From a virus: a stretch of DNA of 31,980 bases. This document shows, piece by piece, positions 19,769-29,659 of the stretch. Numbering within the stretch: the stretch's first letter is position 1; the number at the start of each line of letters is the position of its first letter. The position numbers and the translations under genes are program-made. The stretch is from positions 1-31,980 of the IMG/VR virus record IMGVR_UViG_3300031862_000763, one strand, 5' to 3'. The notes under the pieces were generated by a model. That model was given only the letters and a program-made list of their open reading frames with translations. It did no database searches and was not told the DNA's origin.

Positions 19769-22700
19769 ATGGTCGAAGTTGGCAGAGCCACAGCTGTATT
19801 GGACGTCGATGAGTCAAAATTAGCCGCAGGCTTTGCAAGGGCCAGGCAGCAGGCCACAGCGGCCATTGGCGGCATAGAGCAGACTGCCAACCAGCAGCTT
19901 TCTGGCGGCATGGCCGGGATTAGCGGCGGCCTGCAGAAGAGTCTCTCAGGCGGCAGCTTCGCCAACATCGGAAAGGGTCTCGGCACTAACCTGGTGCAGG
20001 GCATCACAGCTCCCTTTGGCGCATTGGGGAATGTCGCTGGATCTGCAGCTACCGCACTAGGGCCGGTTGGCATTGCCGCAGTGGCCGGAACTGCTGCGGT
20101 GGTGGGTCTTGGCATGGCCTCCTCCAGGGCGGCCATGGAATGGGAAGCCGGCATGTCTCAGATATCTAAGACAACCGGCATAGAGAAGGGCTCTCAGGCT
20201 TTCAAGGATCTAGATAGCGACCTCACGAACCTCTACTCGACGATGCCCACGACGGTCTCGGAGATCCAGAGCGTGGCGGCTGCAGCCGGTTCCCTGGGCA
20301 TCGAAAAAGATAGCATCGCAGGCTTCACTAATGTTGCCCTGCAGATGGGCTCAGCCTTCGATATACCGGCTGAAGAAGCCGCAGTGGCCATCGGAAAGAT
20401 CAAGGGCCAGCTCAAGAGTCTGCCTGAAGGAGCGGCGGATTCAGCAGACTTCGCTCAAAAGTTCGGCTCTGCAGTAGACTACGTCGGCAACAACTTCAAC
20501 GCCACTGAGAAGGACGTCCTGGAATTCTCCACCAGGGTTTCCGGCTCCATGTCATCCCTCGGGGCCGGGGCCTACGAGGTCGCTGGTTGGGGCGGCATGC
20601 TCTCCAGCGTCTTCCCCTCCGCAGAGAGGGCGGCGGGATCATTCGATAGCCTGCTCACTCAACTCACCACCAATACCGACAGCCAATCAAAAGCAGCAGA
20701 ACTCCTCGGTGTCTCGACTGATGAGTTCATGCAGTCCATGAGCACCGATCCGTCTGACACTTTGCTCAACATCGGCAAGGCGATGGAGGGCCTACCGGCT
20801 GACAAGCTCCTCACCACAGCCAAGGCACTGGGTGGGTCCTACGGCATGGACACTCTCGTCAAGATGGTCGGGCACACTGAAGAGTGGGGCAAGGCCATCA
20901 AGGACACAACCGAGGCAGGAAAGAAGGGCGAGAGCATCGGCACCAGCTTCGCGGCTGGGGCCAACAGTGCAAAAGCTCAGCTGCAGATCCTCAGCAACTC
21001 TGTCGGCGCCATCTTCAAGGACATAGGTGGACCGATCAACAATGCCCTGACGCCTGTCATCTCCGGCGTGGCTGGTGGTCTGAACAAGATCAGGGCAATC
21101 GGTGAGAACCTCTGGGAGCCTCTCACGGCGGGCCTGAGTCCGGTCACGTCGGGGATCTCGGCGGTAGCTGGAGCAATCGGGGACTTGGCCGGGATGGAGC
21201 TCGACGGCCTGGTGGCAGGGGCCAAAGGCATCAATTCTGCTTTCCAGACAGGCAAGGCTTTTGTTTCCGCCTTCAAGACGGAGCTAACTTCAGTCATCAC
21301 AGGTTCATCTCAGTTCCAGCAGCTCCAAAGCTACGTCGAGCAGGCCGGAACCGCGTTCGAAAATGCAAAATCTCAGGTGACGGAGTTCCTGGGCGGTATC
21401 ACATCCGGAGCGAGTGGGGCTATCTCCAGCCTAACTAGCCTGGTTTCAGAGGGATTGTCCCCTGTCACTGATGCAATAGGTGGCCTTCTCGATTCATCGG
21501 GCGTCTCTGGTGCGATAGGCGGCGTGAGTGACTTCTTTGGCCGGGTCTATGATAAGGCCATGGTCAGCCTCGGCCAGAAGACCGAGGATGCTGTCGAAGA
21601 CGGCACCAAAGAGGGCATGGAAGAGGGCGCAGAAGGTGCAAAAGCGGGGATAACCGGTTCAGTATCCTCAGCTGTGAATAGCGCTTTTGATGAGGCATAT
21701 AGCGCCCTAACTAAGGCGGGTGTCTCGAAGGATCTCGCTGGCTACATGGCGGCCTTCAAGATGTCGGATACAGAAGCCCTAGCGGCGATCAACCGCAACC
21801 AAGATTACAATACCGACGTTGAACAGCGCGGCATATCGCTGAATTTCAAAGGCATCCCGATCACGGGCAGCTTCATCACAAACGAGGGTTCTCAGTTCCA
21901 GGCATCGATGTCTTTCGGCGGAAAGACATACAACAGAACCCTGTCCTGGCCACTCGGAAGAGACACAATCTCAAACGCCTATAAGAGCATCATAGCCCAA
22001 GCGAGCAAGGATCTGGGCACCGACATAATGGCGGGCCTAACCGATATCGATAAACAATTGCTTGAGGGAAAAATAGACCAGGCGACCTACAACGCAAAGA
22101 TGGCGCTCGGAGCAAACGTCGAGGTCGTCGAGGTCGACACGTATCTCAATTTCGCAGACAACCTCAAGGGTGAGATGGAGGGCGCTGGCGAGGAGATCAA
22201 CCAGGCGTTCCTATCCGGCCTGACGCCCGACTCAGCCGCCATCGAGTCTCGGCTGGAGAGCATCCGTCGCCTCAAGTTCTACGATCCGGAGGAGGCCAAG
22301 AGGCAAGGGGCAGACAATGCGATCGCATATCTGAATGCCTTGAAGGACGCTCTCGATTCATACGAGAAAGCCAAAGTAAAGTACTTGGCCGAACCAGATA
22401 ACGAGAATGCGAGAGCGGAATTCGACCGGGCACTTGAAAATCTGCAGGCAATAGCTGATCAGAACCCGCTCAAAGTCAAGGTCGATGCCGATACCAGCCT
22501 CTTCAATACCGCCATGGCGAATGTGGCCGGCTCGATCGATCTCAAGAAGCTGCTCTCGGACCCTGCAGAGTTCAAAGCAGCCGTCATGGACATCCCGGAG
22601 TTCATGGCGAATACCTTCCAGCCCGCCCTGGGAGAGCAGATCGACTTCTTCAAAACCCAATGGCATAGCGGCATAGGCGAAGCTCAGCAGGAGACAAGAG

Positions 22701-23701
22701 ACTTCGTTGATGCGATGGTCATCGCAGCGAATGACATGCCAAACCTCTTCTCCCTCGATCAGATCATCACCCTCCAGCAGTACGCCCACGGTCTCATCGG
22801 TGTGGAGCAGGCGATCGACGAACTATCAGCAGGAATGGACAAGCTGGCGGAGAAGACAAAATCCGCATCGGTTGGATATGATGCCCTCAAAAAATCATTG
22901 GAGGATACCTCTGAGTGTGCCATATCCGACTTTGCGCAGTGGCAGGAGTCACAAGAAGGCCTCTTCGCAGGCAGCTACATCGGGCCGGGCGGCAATGCGT
23001 ATGTGCAGTGGAAAGAGGATTCCATAGCAGCAATTGCAGAGACCCAGGCCGCTATGAGGTCAGTAGGCGGCGCTGTTCTTGGAAAAGACTACACGCAGAC
23101 CGTGCAGATGCAAGTCACGCTTGACACCACCAAGGCCGAGACGGACATCACCGCTCTTGAAACTGAAATTAAAAAAGAGCAAGAGATGCCCCTCCAAATC
23201 AACGACACCCAAGCCAAGGCCGCCATTGCAGGAATTGACGCGGCGGCCAGCAAGCCCGTCACAAAGATCGTCTACGTACAGGAGGTGAGCAGCGGCGGAA
23301 GCAGTGGGAATGACTGGCTTAGCAGCGGTTATGGCGGAGGGTACAATCCGTATTCGGGAGCCTACGCCGATTATACTGGCGACTTCACGCCTGAGACCGG
23401 AGGTATGCAGGGCGGTGAGTATTGGCTGCCGACATTCGGCACTGGTGACGTCTTCGTGCCTGAGCCCACGTTGGCCATCGTCGGCGACAGGCCGGGCGGG
23501 GAGTGGATCGGTGGCATTGACCAGGCCGTGGTCAGGTTCGGCGGCGGCAGCAAGGCAGGCGCAAACATAGTCGTGAACTATAGCCCGGTAATCAATGCAG
23601 CTGCCATGAGCCAAGAGGAGCTGGCAGCCCTCCTGGATGAGCATGACACGAAGCTGATCGAGAAGATTGGTGCTGAGCTGAATCGCTCGCAATACTGGTG
23701 A
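19769..23701 (+). CDS. Tape measure protein
   Basis: 1310 residues, the longest gene. The N-terminal part holds the TP901-type core: WEAGMSQISKTTGIEKGSQA, TVSEIQSVAAAAGSLGIEKD, FTNVALQMGSAFDIPAEEAA and GAGAYEVAGWGGMLSSVFPS. Ala/Gly-rich hydrophobic stretches (for example about 105-125) may insert in the membrane. The rest is helical, ending in a Gly/Ser/Tyr-rich linker and a compact C-terminus. It sets tail length and occupies the tail lumen; at roughly 0.15 nm per residue the tail would be near 190-200 nm. GCGGAG precedes the ATG. Confidence 0.9.
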   Translation: MVEVGRATAVLDVDESKLAAGFARARQQATAAIGGIEQTANQQLSGGMAGISGGLQKSLSGGSFANIGKGLGTNLVQGITAPFGALGNVAGSAATALGPVGIAAVAGTAAVVGLGMASSRAAMEWEAGMSQISKTTGIEKGSQAFKDLDSDLTNLYSTMPTTVSEIQSVAAAAGSLGIEKDSIAGFTNVALQMGSAFDIPAEEAAVAIGKIKGQLKSLPEGAADSADFAQKFGSAVDYVGNNFNATEKDVLEFSTRVSGSMSSLGAGAYEVAGWGGMLSSVFPSAERAAGSFDSLLTQLTTNTDSQSKAAELLGVSTDEFMQSMSTDPSDTLLNIGKAMEGLPADKLLTTAKALGGSYGMDTLVKMVGHTEEWGKAIKDTTEAGKKGESIGTSFAAGANSAKAQLQILSNSVGAIFKDIGGPINNALTPVISGVAGGLNKIRAIGENLWEPLTAGLSPVTSGISAVAGAIGDLAGMELDGLVAGAKGINSAFQTGKAFVSAFKTELTSVITGSSQFQQLQSYVEQAGTAFENAKSQVTEFLGGITSGASGAISSLTSLVSEGLSPVTDAIGGLLDSSGVSGAIGGVSDFFGRVYDKAMVSLGQKTEDAVEDGTKEGMEEGAEGAKAGITGSVSSAVNSAFDEAYSALTKAGVSKDLAGYMAAFKMSDTEALAAINRNQDYNTDVEQRGISLNFKGIPITGSFITNEGSQFQASMSFGGKTYNRTLSWPLGRDTISNAYKSIIAQASKDLGTDIMAGLTDIDKQLLEGKIDQATYNAKMALGANVEVVEVDTYLNFADNLKGEMEGAGEEINQAFLSGLTPDSAAIESRLESIRRLKFYDPEEAKRQGADNAIAYLNALKDALDSYEKAKVKYLAEPDNENARAEFDRALENLQAIADQNPLKVKVDADTSLFNTAMANVAGSIDLKKLLSDPAEFKAAVMDIPEFMANTFQPALGEQIDFFKTQWHSGIGEAQQETRDFVDAMVIAANDMPNLFSLDQIITLQQYAHGLIGVEQAIDELSAGMDKLAEKTKSASVGYDALKKSLEDTSECAISDFAQWQESQEGLFAGSYIGPGGNAYVQWKEDSIAAIAETQAAMRSVGGAVLGKDYTQTVQMQVTLDTTKAETDITALETEIKKEQEMPLQINDTQAKAAIAGIDAAASKPVTKIVYVQEVSSGGSSGNDWLSSGYGGGYNPYSGAYADYTGDFTPETGGMQGGEYWLPTFGTGDVFVPEPTLAIVGDRPGGEWIGGIDQAVVRFGGGSKAGANIVVNYSPVINAAAMSQEELAALLDEHDTKLIEKIGAELNRSQYW

Positions 23702-23706
23702 TGTGA

Positions 23707-26442
23707 TTGCAACAGAAAATCGACATGAGGCTGGCTCGGTGGATCAAGAAAGCCCCGCAGTATTATGGCGAGACATACATTGACTCCATGGTCGTTTTCA
23801 ATGACAAACTCTACGGAGGGACTTTTGAAAGCGGGCTGCTGTTCGAGTGGAATGGCTCAGATGCATGGATCTTGAGGGCGTCTCCCCTTGGTGAGATACC
23901 AAACCACGAGCATGACATATGTTCGCTGGCGGTTTTCAATGGCAAGCTCTACGGCGGAACCTCTCCACGTGGCAAGTTGGCTGAGTGGAATGGATCCAAT
24001 GCCTGGGTCGAGAAGGCTCCTCAATTTGGAGCTGAGACACACATCTATTCATTGGCGGTTTTTAATGGTAAGCTCTATGGAGGGTCATATCCTCATGGTA
24101 AGCTATTAGAGTGGAACGGATCCAACGCTTGGGTAGAAAAGGCCCCACAGTTGGGCAGCGAGACCGCCGTCAACTCCCTCACAGTTTTCAATGGCAAGCT
24201 CTACGCCGGAACATACCCTCACGGCAAGCTGTATGAATGGAACGGCATTGATGCCTGGGTCGAGAGAGCTCCTCAATCAGGCGGCGAGACCGATATTTAT
24301 TCGTTGGCGATTCTCAATGATAAGCTCTATGGAGGAGGGTATGGTACAGGCAAGCTGTTTGAGTGGAACGGTTCTGATGCCTGGGTCGAAAAAGCACCCC
24401 AGTTAGGCAGCAATACCATACGCTCCCTAGTCGTTTTCAATGGCAAGCTCTACGCAGGTACGTATTGGTATAACTACAATAACGGCGGTGGAGAGCTATT
24501 CGAGTGGAACGGCACCGACGCCTGGATAGAAAAAGCACGTCAGTTGTATAGTCAAATGGAGATCACCTGTCTGGTGGTTTTCAATGAAAAGCTCTATGGT
24601 GGAGCGGCCCCGGATGGCCTGCTATTCCAGCTCACATGGGCGGCTGACAAACCCGCCCCTACACAATCTGATGTAAAAATATATGTCATCCCCCCCGACA
24701 TCGCTTTCGACCGGAGCGAGCTCGATCGGTATTCCATCCGCGCCCTGAACTGGAATCTGAAGAGATATCGACAAGACGACTCGCTCAAGCCGAGGGAGCT
24801 GGAGCTGACAGTAGATCGCAGGACCCCGCTCAGGGAGTTCTATGAGGTCCTCGTGGTCGATGAGGTGCCGGTCTTCCGCGGGTATGTAGAACGAGAGCTG
24901 AGCGTCACAAAGGAAAATAGGAAATACCTCTGTAAAGGGCATGAGGCGAAGCTATACCATCGCTTCATGCCGAAGATGGCTTTCACCGTCAGTACAGCGA
25001 CTCTAAATGAAGTTTTGCGAGACAATTTTGTCCCATCTTTATACTATCCGAGTAATCCTGGAATACTGTTTTGTGCCAATAACTACTGGCCGCCAGGCAC
25101 AGAGTATACGATATACGATTCTGCAAAAAATATAGCCCTACTCAGGTTCAAGGACACCAATATTGATATTGGAGATGCTAATTTATTTGTCCGGGATGCA
25201 GAGGGCAACACCCTAAAGCTACTGACAAAATATGATGCCCTTTCAGACTTACAGAGCTATGATCTCAGTTACTACGTCAACACCAACAAAGACCTCTACA
25301 TCAGAGTGGTAGACTCCAAGTGGTACGTCCTGGGTGGCCTGTGGGCTGAGAAGGTTTTCGACACAAAAGTACGCATGGGAGAGCAGGATATCTGGTGGAA
25401 TCGGCTGTTGAACGGGGCGCTGTATTGTGATGGTGATGAGATCGCCTCGTTGCTTTTCGCTTTGGCAAAGTCCCACAACTATTTCGTCTCCATTAGAGAT
25501 GATTATGAGTACACATATCTCGATTTCAAGCTCACCAGCGGTCGAGGAGTCGGCACCGGACTGGTGACGCTGCATGAAAGTGACCTGCTGAGCTTCGAGA
25601 AGACCACTACCTCAAAGCCTCCTGCCCAGGCGATCATAGGCCGGGGCGAAGGCAACCAGATATATTCGGCGGTTGATATGCACATCAAGAGCGGGCTGTA
25701 CGATGTCGAACAATTCACCGACACGTATCGCAGGCTGGCCGGGAAGCTAATCGCTTTGACCAAGGCATCTTTGGCCGCCCGGCAACAGGCCTCTACCTGG
25801 GCCGTGAAATCCAAACCCAAAAAGGTCACCTCTCTCGTCCCAGGGGATTTTGTCAAGCTGCTCATAGACGGCGAAGCTGAAGAGATCCCTCAGATAGCAC
25901 AGATGGATAATACACCGGATAAGGTCACGCTCCAGCTCGGCGAGAGGGTGCCGGGTTTCGTCGATGCCTGGAAGGCACGCAGCATCTCAGAGCAGACGTT
26001 CAAGGATTACAAGCTCTGGGAGGCTTGGCCGGAAGTCACACAGTCGGTGACGTTCAAGCCTCGGGACCTGGTTCATAATACCTGTGCCGTTGGTTCGTTA
26101 GTCTTCACCGTGCCTGCTGGGGTCACGAGCGACGTGCGCTCTCTTGTGACTCTCGACCTGAGCTGCAGCCTCTCTGATGCTTTCGCTGCGGAGAGGAATG
26201 CATGGTATATCGCCATCAGCATTGGTGGAAGTAGTGGCCTGTTCGGCGTATTCGAGGAGATCCCTCTCGAAGATTCACTACACATCGATATCACAGATAT
26301 AGTGACTGCCGGGGCGAATAACACTGTGCAGATTGTTGCAAAATACCTGGGCAACTTCACGAACTACCACAGCGATTGCTCGGGGCATCCTGACATCACG
26401 TGCAGCGGGACTATGAAGTTTTGGAGGATTAATCTACTATGA
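23707..26442 (+). CDS. Tail hub/adhesion protein with N-terminal seven-repeat propeller
   Basis: 911 residues (TTG start at 23707, or ATG 23725). Residues about 25-310 hold seven repeats of about 42 residues built on LAVFNGKLYGGTYPHGKLYE, then WNGSDAWVEKAPQLG, likely a seven-bladed beta-propeller. Residues about 320-911 read as a tail hub-like part: IRALNWNLKRYRQDDSLKPR, VVDEVPVFRGYVERELSVTK, and a jelly-roll-like C-terminus (HIDITDIVTAGANNTVQIVA). It probably forms the tail tip and binds host surface sugars or protein. It follows the tape measure, as hub genes do. Confidence 0.65.
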   Translation: MQQKIDMRLARWIKKAPQYYGETYIDSMVVFNDKLYGGTFESGLLFEWNGSDAWILRASPLGEIPNHEHDICSLAVFNGKLYGGTSPRGKLAEWNGSNAWVEKAPQFGAETHIYSLAVFNGKLYGGSYPHGKLLEWNGSNAWVEKAPQLGSETAVNSLTVFNGKLYAGTYPHGKLYEWNGIDAWVERAPQSGGETDIYSLAILNDKLYGGGYGTGKLFEWNGSDAWVEKAPQLGSNTIRSLVVFNGKLYAGTYWYNYNNGGGELFEWNGTDAWIEKARQLYSQMEITCLVVFNEKLYGGAAPDGLLFQLTWAADKPAPTQSDVKIYVIPPDIAFDRSELDRYSIRALNWNLKRYRQDDSLKPRELELTVDRRTPLREFYEVLVVDEVPVFRGYVERELSVTKENRKYLCKGHEAKLYHRFMPKMAFTVSTATLNEVLRDNFVPSLYYPSNPGILFCANNYWPPGTEYTIYDSAKNIALLRFKDTNIDIGDANLFVRDAEGNTLKLLTKYDALSDLQSYDLSYYVNTNKDLYIRVVDSKWYVLGGLWAEKVFDTKVRMGEQDIWWNRLLNGALYCDGDEIASLLFALAKSHNYFVSIRDDYEYTYLDFKLTSGRGVGTGLVTLHESDLLSFEKTTTSKPPAQAIIGRGEGNQIYSAVDMHIKSGLYDVEQFTDTYRRLAGKLIALTKASLAARQQASTWAVKSKPKKVTSLVPGDFVKLLIDGEAEEIPQIAQMDNTPDKVTLQLGERVPGFVDAWKARSISEQTFKDYKLWEAWPEVTQSVTFKPRDLVHNTCAVGSLVFTVPAGVTSDVRSLVTLDLSCSLSDAFAAERNAWYIAISIGGSSGLFGVFEEIPLEDSLHIDITDIVTAGANNTVQIVAKYLGNFTNYHSDCSGHPDITCSGTMKFWRINLL

Positions 26443-28418
26443 CCATGAAGCCGCCTTATTGCGAAATTAACGGCCTGGTCTGCACAGATGTCGTCTCCTC
26501 GGTAGATATCCGAGGGGGAGACCTCAAATCAAGCGAGCAGGCCATTCCCGGCAGGAGAACGGGAGACATCCTCGATGCGGGCAGGAATCCTCGCACAATC
26601 CAGGTGAATGCCAGGTTTCTGACTGAAGAGGACCTGGACGACTTCATAGCGCATGTCAATTCCGCTCCGGAAGACTGCGAGGCGTATCCCTTCCGAGACG
26701 ATCGATGCGCCTACATCAAGAAGGCCCACGCACAGGTGAGTGATCCCGAAGTAGCCACCATCGAAGGCGAGGAGACTACTTTCTTCCGGGGCAAGGCGAT
26801 GCTGCACACCAGGGAGCCCTGGATGTACGGCATCGAGAAGGGCGTGCGCTACGAGAGCCCACAGGCTTTGCCTATAACTACCAGCCTCGAACATGAAGGC
26901 ACAGTCGAGAAGCTTGCTGCTCTGGATAAGCTCTGCGCCCGGGGGCAGTATAAGTACGGCCTTGGGTATGTCGAGGACCTCAAGCTGACCTTCACACCCA
27001 CCGGAGGGAGCGCGCGGGATATTCTGCTCTGCTCGAAGATGATGACGGATGATATCTTTGAGGTCGACCGATTTGGAGACGTCGAGCACAGTTATGAGAA
27101 CGATTTCGACTGCACGTTCTCCAAGTTGCAGTCAGATCTGCACAGTGCTACATATTGTGCATATTGCTCCATCACAGATGAGAAGCTCACAATCAGCGGC
27201 GAGGGTAGATGCGTTTTCCCATTCTACGGCCCGCTTCCGCTCAGTGCGGAACGGCCATACCTTGATTTTGATGTTGTCTCGATCGGAGAATACGCTCCGA
27301 AGATTGTGGCCGGAGTTCTTAGCGACCTTTCTGACCTCACCGAGATTGTGACAGACCTGCACATAGGCACGAATCGAGTCCATATTCCTGGCTACGAAGG
27401 CCAGAGGGATTTCTTCATGGGCTTCATTGAGCGGCGGTGCTGGGTCTCTGGTCCCAATCTGGCTACGGCGCGGGTCTACTTGACGGGCGGAGGTGACTCC
27501 GGGAACGCCATCTGCATGGGCGGCTACACGGGCGGCAACGTTGCTGTAACTGAAGAATTCAACGGCACGGCCTGGAGCGCAGGCGGTAATCTCGCCACGG
27601 CGCGGAGAATGCTGGCGGGCGGAGGAGATGCCGGGAACGCCATCTGCATGGGCGGCCTCACGACCGTCGTCTCCGCGGTGACTGAAGAATACAACGGCAC
27701 GAGCTGGGGCGCAGGAGGCAACCTTGCCACGGCAAGAAGAGAGCTGGCGGGAGGAGGGAACGCTGGGAACGCCATCTGCATGGGTGGCGATACCGGCGCC
27801 ATGTCTGCGGTCGCCGAAAAATATAATGGCACAAGCTGGAGCTCTGCGGGAAATCTCACACTCGCACGGGAGGCGCTCGCGGGTGGCGGAATCTCCTCTT
27901 CAGCCGTGGCGATGGGAGGATATGATGGCTCATTCCAGTATCCTACCGCCGAGATCTACGACGGCACGTCATGGAGTCAGGTGAGCCCAATGGCCGTGGC
28001 CAGGTCATATTTGGCGGGGGACGGTGACCAGTTTACTGCCATCTGCATGGGCGGCGTAGTCTGGCAACCTGTAGCGACCACGGAGACATTCGATGGAACA
28101 AGCTGGAGCACAGGAGGCAACCTGATCACAGCCCGCTATGGCCTGACAGGAGGCGGGATGAGTTATGATGCTATCTGCATGGGCGGAATCATTCCTGGTA
28201 ATGGGCTTGAGGGAACCTTGATGAATAATACCGAGACTTATGGCCGAAATGGCAGCATCGTACTGGAGAGCATCAAGGCTGTAGTGCAGCGCTACATCGA
28301 TCCAGACACAATTCCTACAGTTGATCCAGAGGATACCTTTGAGCTGAAGATAGACAGCGATGGAGCTGAAGAGCTGGCATATCTGGAGCTATATTTCAGG
28401 GATGCCTGGTGGTTCTAA
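26439..28418 (+). CDS. Distal tail protein with inserted kelch-like repeats
   Basis: 659 residues. The first 140 residues (CEINGLVCTDVVSSVDIRGG, GRRTGDILDAGRNPRTIQVN, TEEDLDDFIAHVNSAPEDCE) resemble the ring-forming N-terminal domain of distal tail proteins. Residues about 335-590 are six repeats of about 45 residues based on GGNLATARRxLAGGGDAGNA, ICMGG and TEEYNGTSW, a kelch-like propeller common in environmental tail proteins. A final strand-rich part (RYIDPDTIPTVDPEDTFELK) returns to the tail fold. The propeller is probably a receptor-binding insertion. It overlaps the preceding gene by 4 bases. Confidence 0.65.
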   Translation: MTMKPPYCEINGLVCTDVVSSVDIRGGDLKSSEQAIPGRRTGDILDAGRNPRTIQVNARFLTEEDLDDFIAHVNSAPEDCEAYPFRDDRCAYIKKAHAQVSDPEVATIEGEETTFFRGKAMLHTREPWMYGIEKGVRYESPQALPITTSLEHEGTVEKLAALDKLCARGQYKYGLGYVEDLKLTFTPTGGSARDILLCSKMMTDDIFEVDRFGDVEHSYENDFDCTFSKLQSDLHSATYCAYCSITDEKLTISGEGRCVFPFYGPLPLSAERPYLDFDVVSIGEYAPKIVAGVLSDLSDLTEIVTDLHIGTNRVHIPGYEGQRDFFMGFIERRCWVSGPNLATARVYLTGGGDSGNAICMGGYTGGNVAVTEEFNGTAWSAGGNLATARRMLAGGGDAGNAICMGGLTTVVSAVTEEYNGTSWGAGGNLATARRELAGGGNAGNAICMGGDTGAMSAVAEKYNGTSWSSAGNLTLAREALAGGGISSSAVAMGGYDGSFQYPTAEIYDGTSWSQVSPMAVARSYLAGDGDQFTAICMGGVVWQPVATTETFDGTSWSTGGNLITARYGLTGGGMSYDAICMGGIIPGNGLEGTLMNNTETYGRNGSIVLESIKAVVQRYIDPDTIPTVDPEDTFELKIDSDGAEELAYLELYFRDAWWF

Positions 28419-28979
28419 ATGATCCCAAAGTTTGTAGAAAGGAATGAGGGGACACTGATTCGGGACAGGGGCGCATGGGCGGCAAATGCAGTGTACTCTA
28501 TTTGGAATGTACTCACCGAAAGCGGGATAGTATATCGCTGCAAGCTAGGGCATGTTGCCACGAGCGCAAATAAGCCAGGCACAGGAGCGTCCTGGACCAC
28601 CTACTGGGAAGTGTTCGGGCCAGCGGGAAATAGCAGGGGGTTCTCATTACTCTTCTATGAGGGTGGGACAGTGCTCACCACGGGAGTGAAATTCGCATGC
28701 GAGTTCCCCCTTGCTTGTCAAATAACCAATGGAAAGATTGTATCTGTGAATAACACCCCAGGCAGCTTGCACGTGGCTTTGTGGAAGTGTGCATATGCAG
28801 ATCTACCACCCACCCCAGCAAGCCACAACACCATCAAGACTTTTATGCTCAGCGCTCCGGCCGTCAAGTCATCTGAAAATACCGTCAACCTGAATATAAA
28901 TGCAGGGGACTGGATATTTTTCAACCTAGACTATGTTCTTGATATCTCGATGGCGGCGTTCTCTGTAACTTTGGTGTAA
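28419..28979 (+). CDS. Tail fibre-like protein with possible carbohydrate-binding start
   Basis: 186 residues. The N-terminal WAANAVYSIWNVLTESGIVY, then RCKLGHVATSANKPGTGASW and WTTYWEVF follow the pattern of CBM5/12-like chitin-binding modules found in phage fibres. The C-terminal half is strand-rich and could be a tip domain. It sits among propeller-bearing adhesion genes, consistent with a host-surface role. Confidence 0.55.
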   Translation: MIPKFVERNEGTLIRDRGAWAANAVYSIWNVLTESGIVYRCKLGHVATSANKPGTGASWTTYWEVFGPAGNSRGFSLLFYEGGTVLTTGVKFACEFPLACQITNGKIVSVNNTPGSLHVALWKCAYADLPPTPASHNTIKTFMLSAPAVKSSENTVNLNINAGDWIFFNLDYVLDISMAAFSVTLV

Positions 28980-28981
28980 AC

Positions 28982-29659
28982 ATGACGACTTTGGAAGTTT
29001 ACAAGGAAGCACTGGTACAGATCGAGTCGAGCGATGTGCTTGATCCAGAGGAGATGCTCCGGCTGGAGGGCCTCACCGAAGAATTGAAGCATGCGGTAGC
29101 CACGCATACGATGTACCGGACGCCTACAGAGGCTCTCACCAGCGTCCTGAACCACGTCAAGCATCCCACCCCGGCCAGCAAATACCATCAGGCCAAGCTA
29201 GAGCAGACGGTCATGTTCAACAACCTGATGACGCTCAGCTTCGACTACCGAGAGGCTCTGATCGACCTTGCCGAAACGGCGGAGCAGATGAAATCGGCAA
29301 GCGGCTTTGAGCTAGAGCGGCTCAAGGTAAAGCACGATCGTCTCACCTACCGGCTCTCCTGGATGAGGAATGAGGCTAAGGAGAGGCTCAGGGAGATCGA
29401 GATGTGGAGCCAGATTAAGACCCGGCTCGGAGCTGCAGCACCTTTCGACCACGATAACAAGGATACTGATCAGCTACAGGGACTGACGCTGCGCTACCTC
29501 CAGGAGCTGCCGGCAGCCGTGCGGGCCGGGACGGATGTGGGCGGCGCGGTGAACATAATCGCCCAGGCCGCAACGATGCTCGCCGAATGTGAGCGCCGCG
29601 GAATACCTCTTCCGAAGAACCTTGTGGAGCGCAGCAAGAGGCTGCTCAAGGGTGCCTGA
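28982..29659 (+). CDS. Helical protein between adhesion genes, unknown
   Basis: 225 residues, almost wholly helical (LEVYKEALVQIESSDVLDPE; LIDLAETAEQMKSASGFELE; RNEAKERLREIEMWSQIKTR). No signal peptide or membrane segment is present. It could be a fibre chaperone or a structural rod, since it lies between two adhesion genes, but I recognise no family. Confidence 0.6.
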   Translation: MTTLEVYKEALVQIESSDVLDPEEMLRLEGLTEELKHAVATHTMYRTPTEALTSVLNHVKHPTPASKYHQAKLEQTVMFNNLMTLSFDYREALIDLAETAEQMKSASGFELERLKVKHDRLTYRLSWMRNEAKERLREIEMWSQIKTRLGAAAPFDHDNKDTDQLQGLTLRYLQELPAAVRAGTDVGGAVNIIAQAATMLAECERRGIPLPKNLVERSKRLLKGA

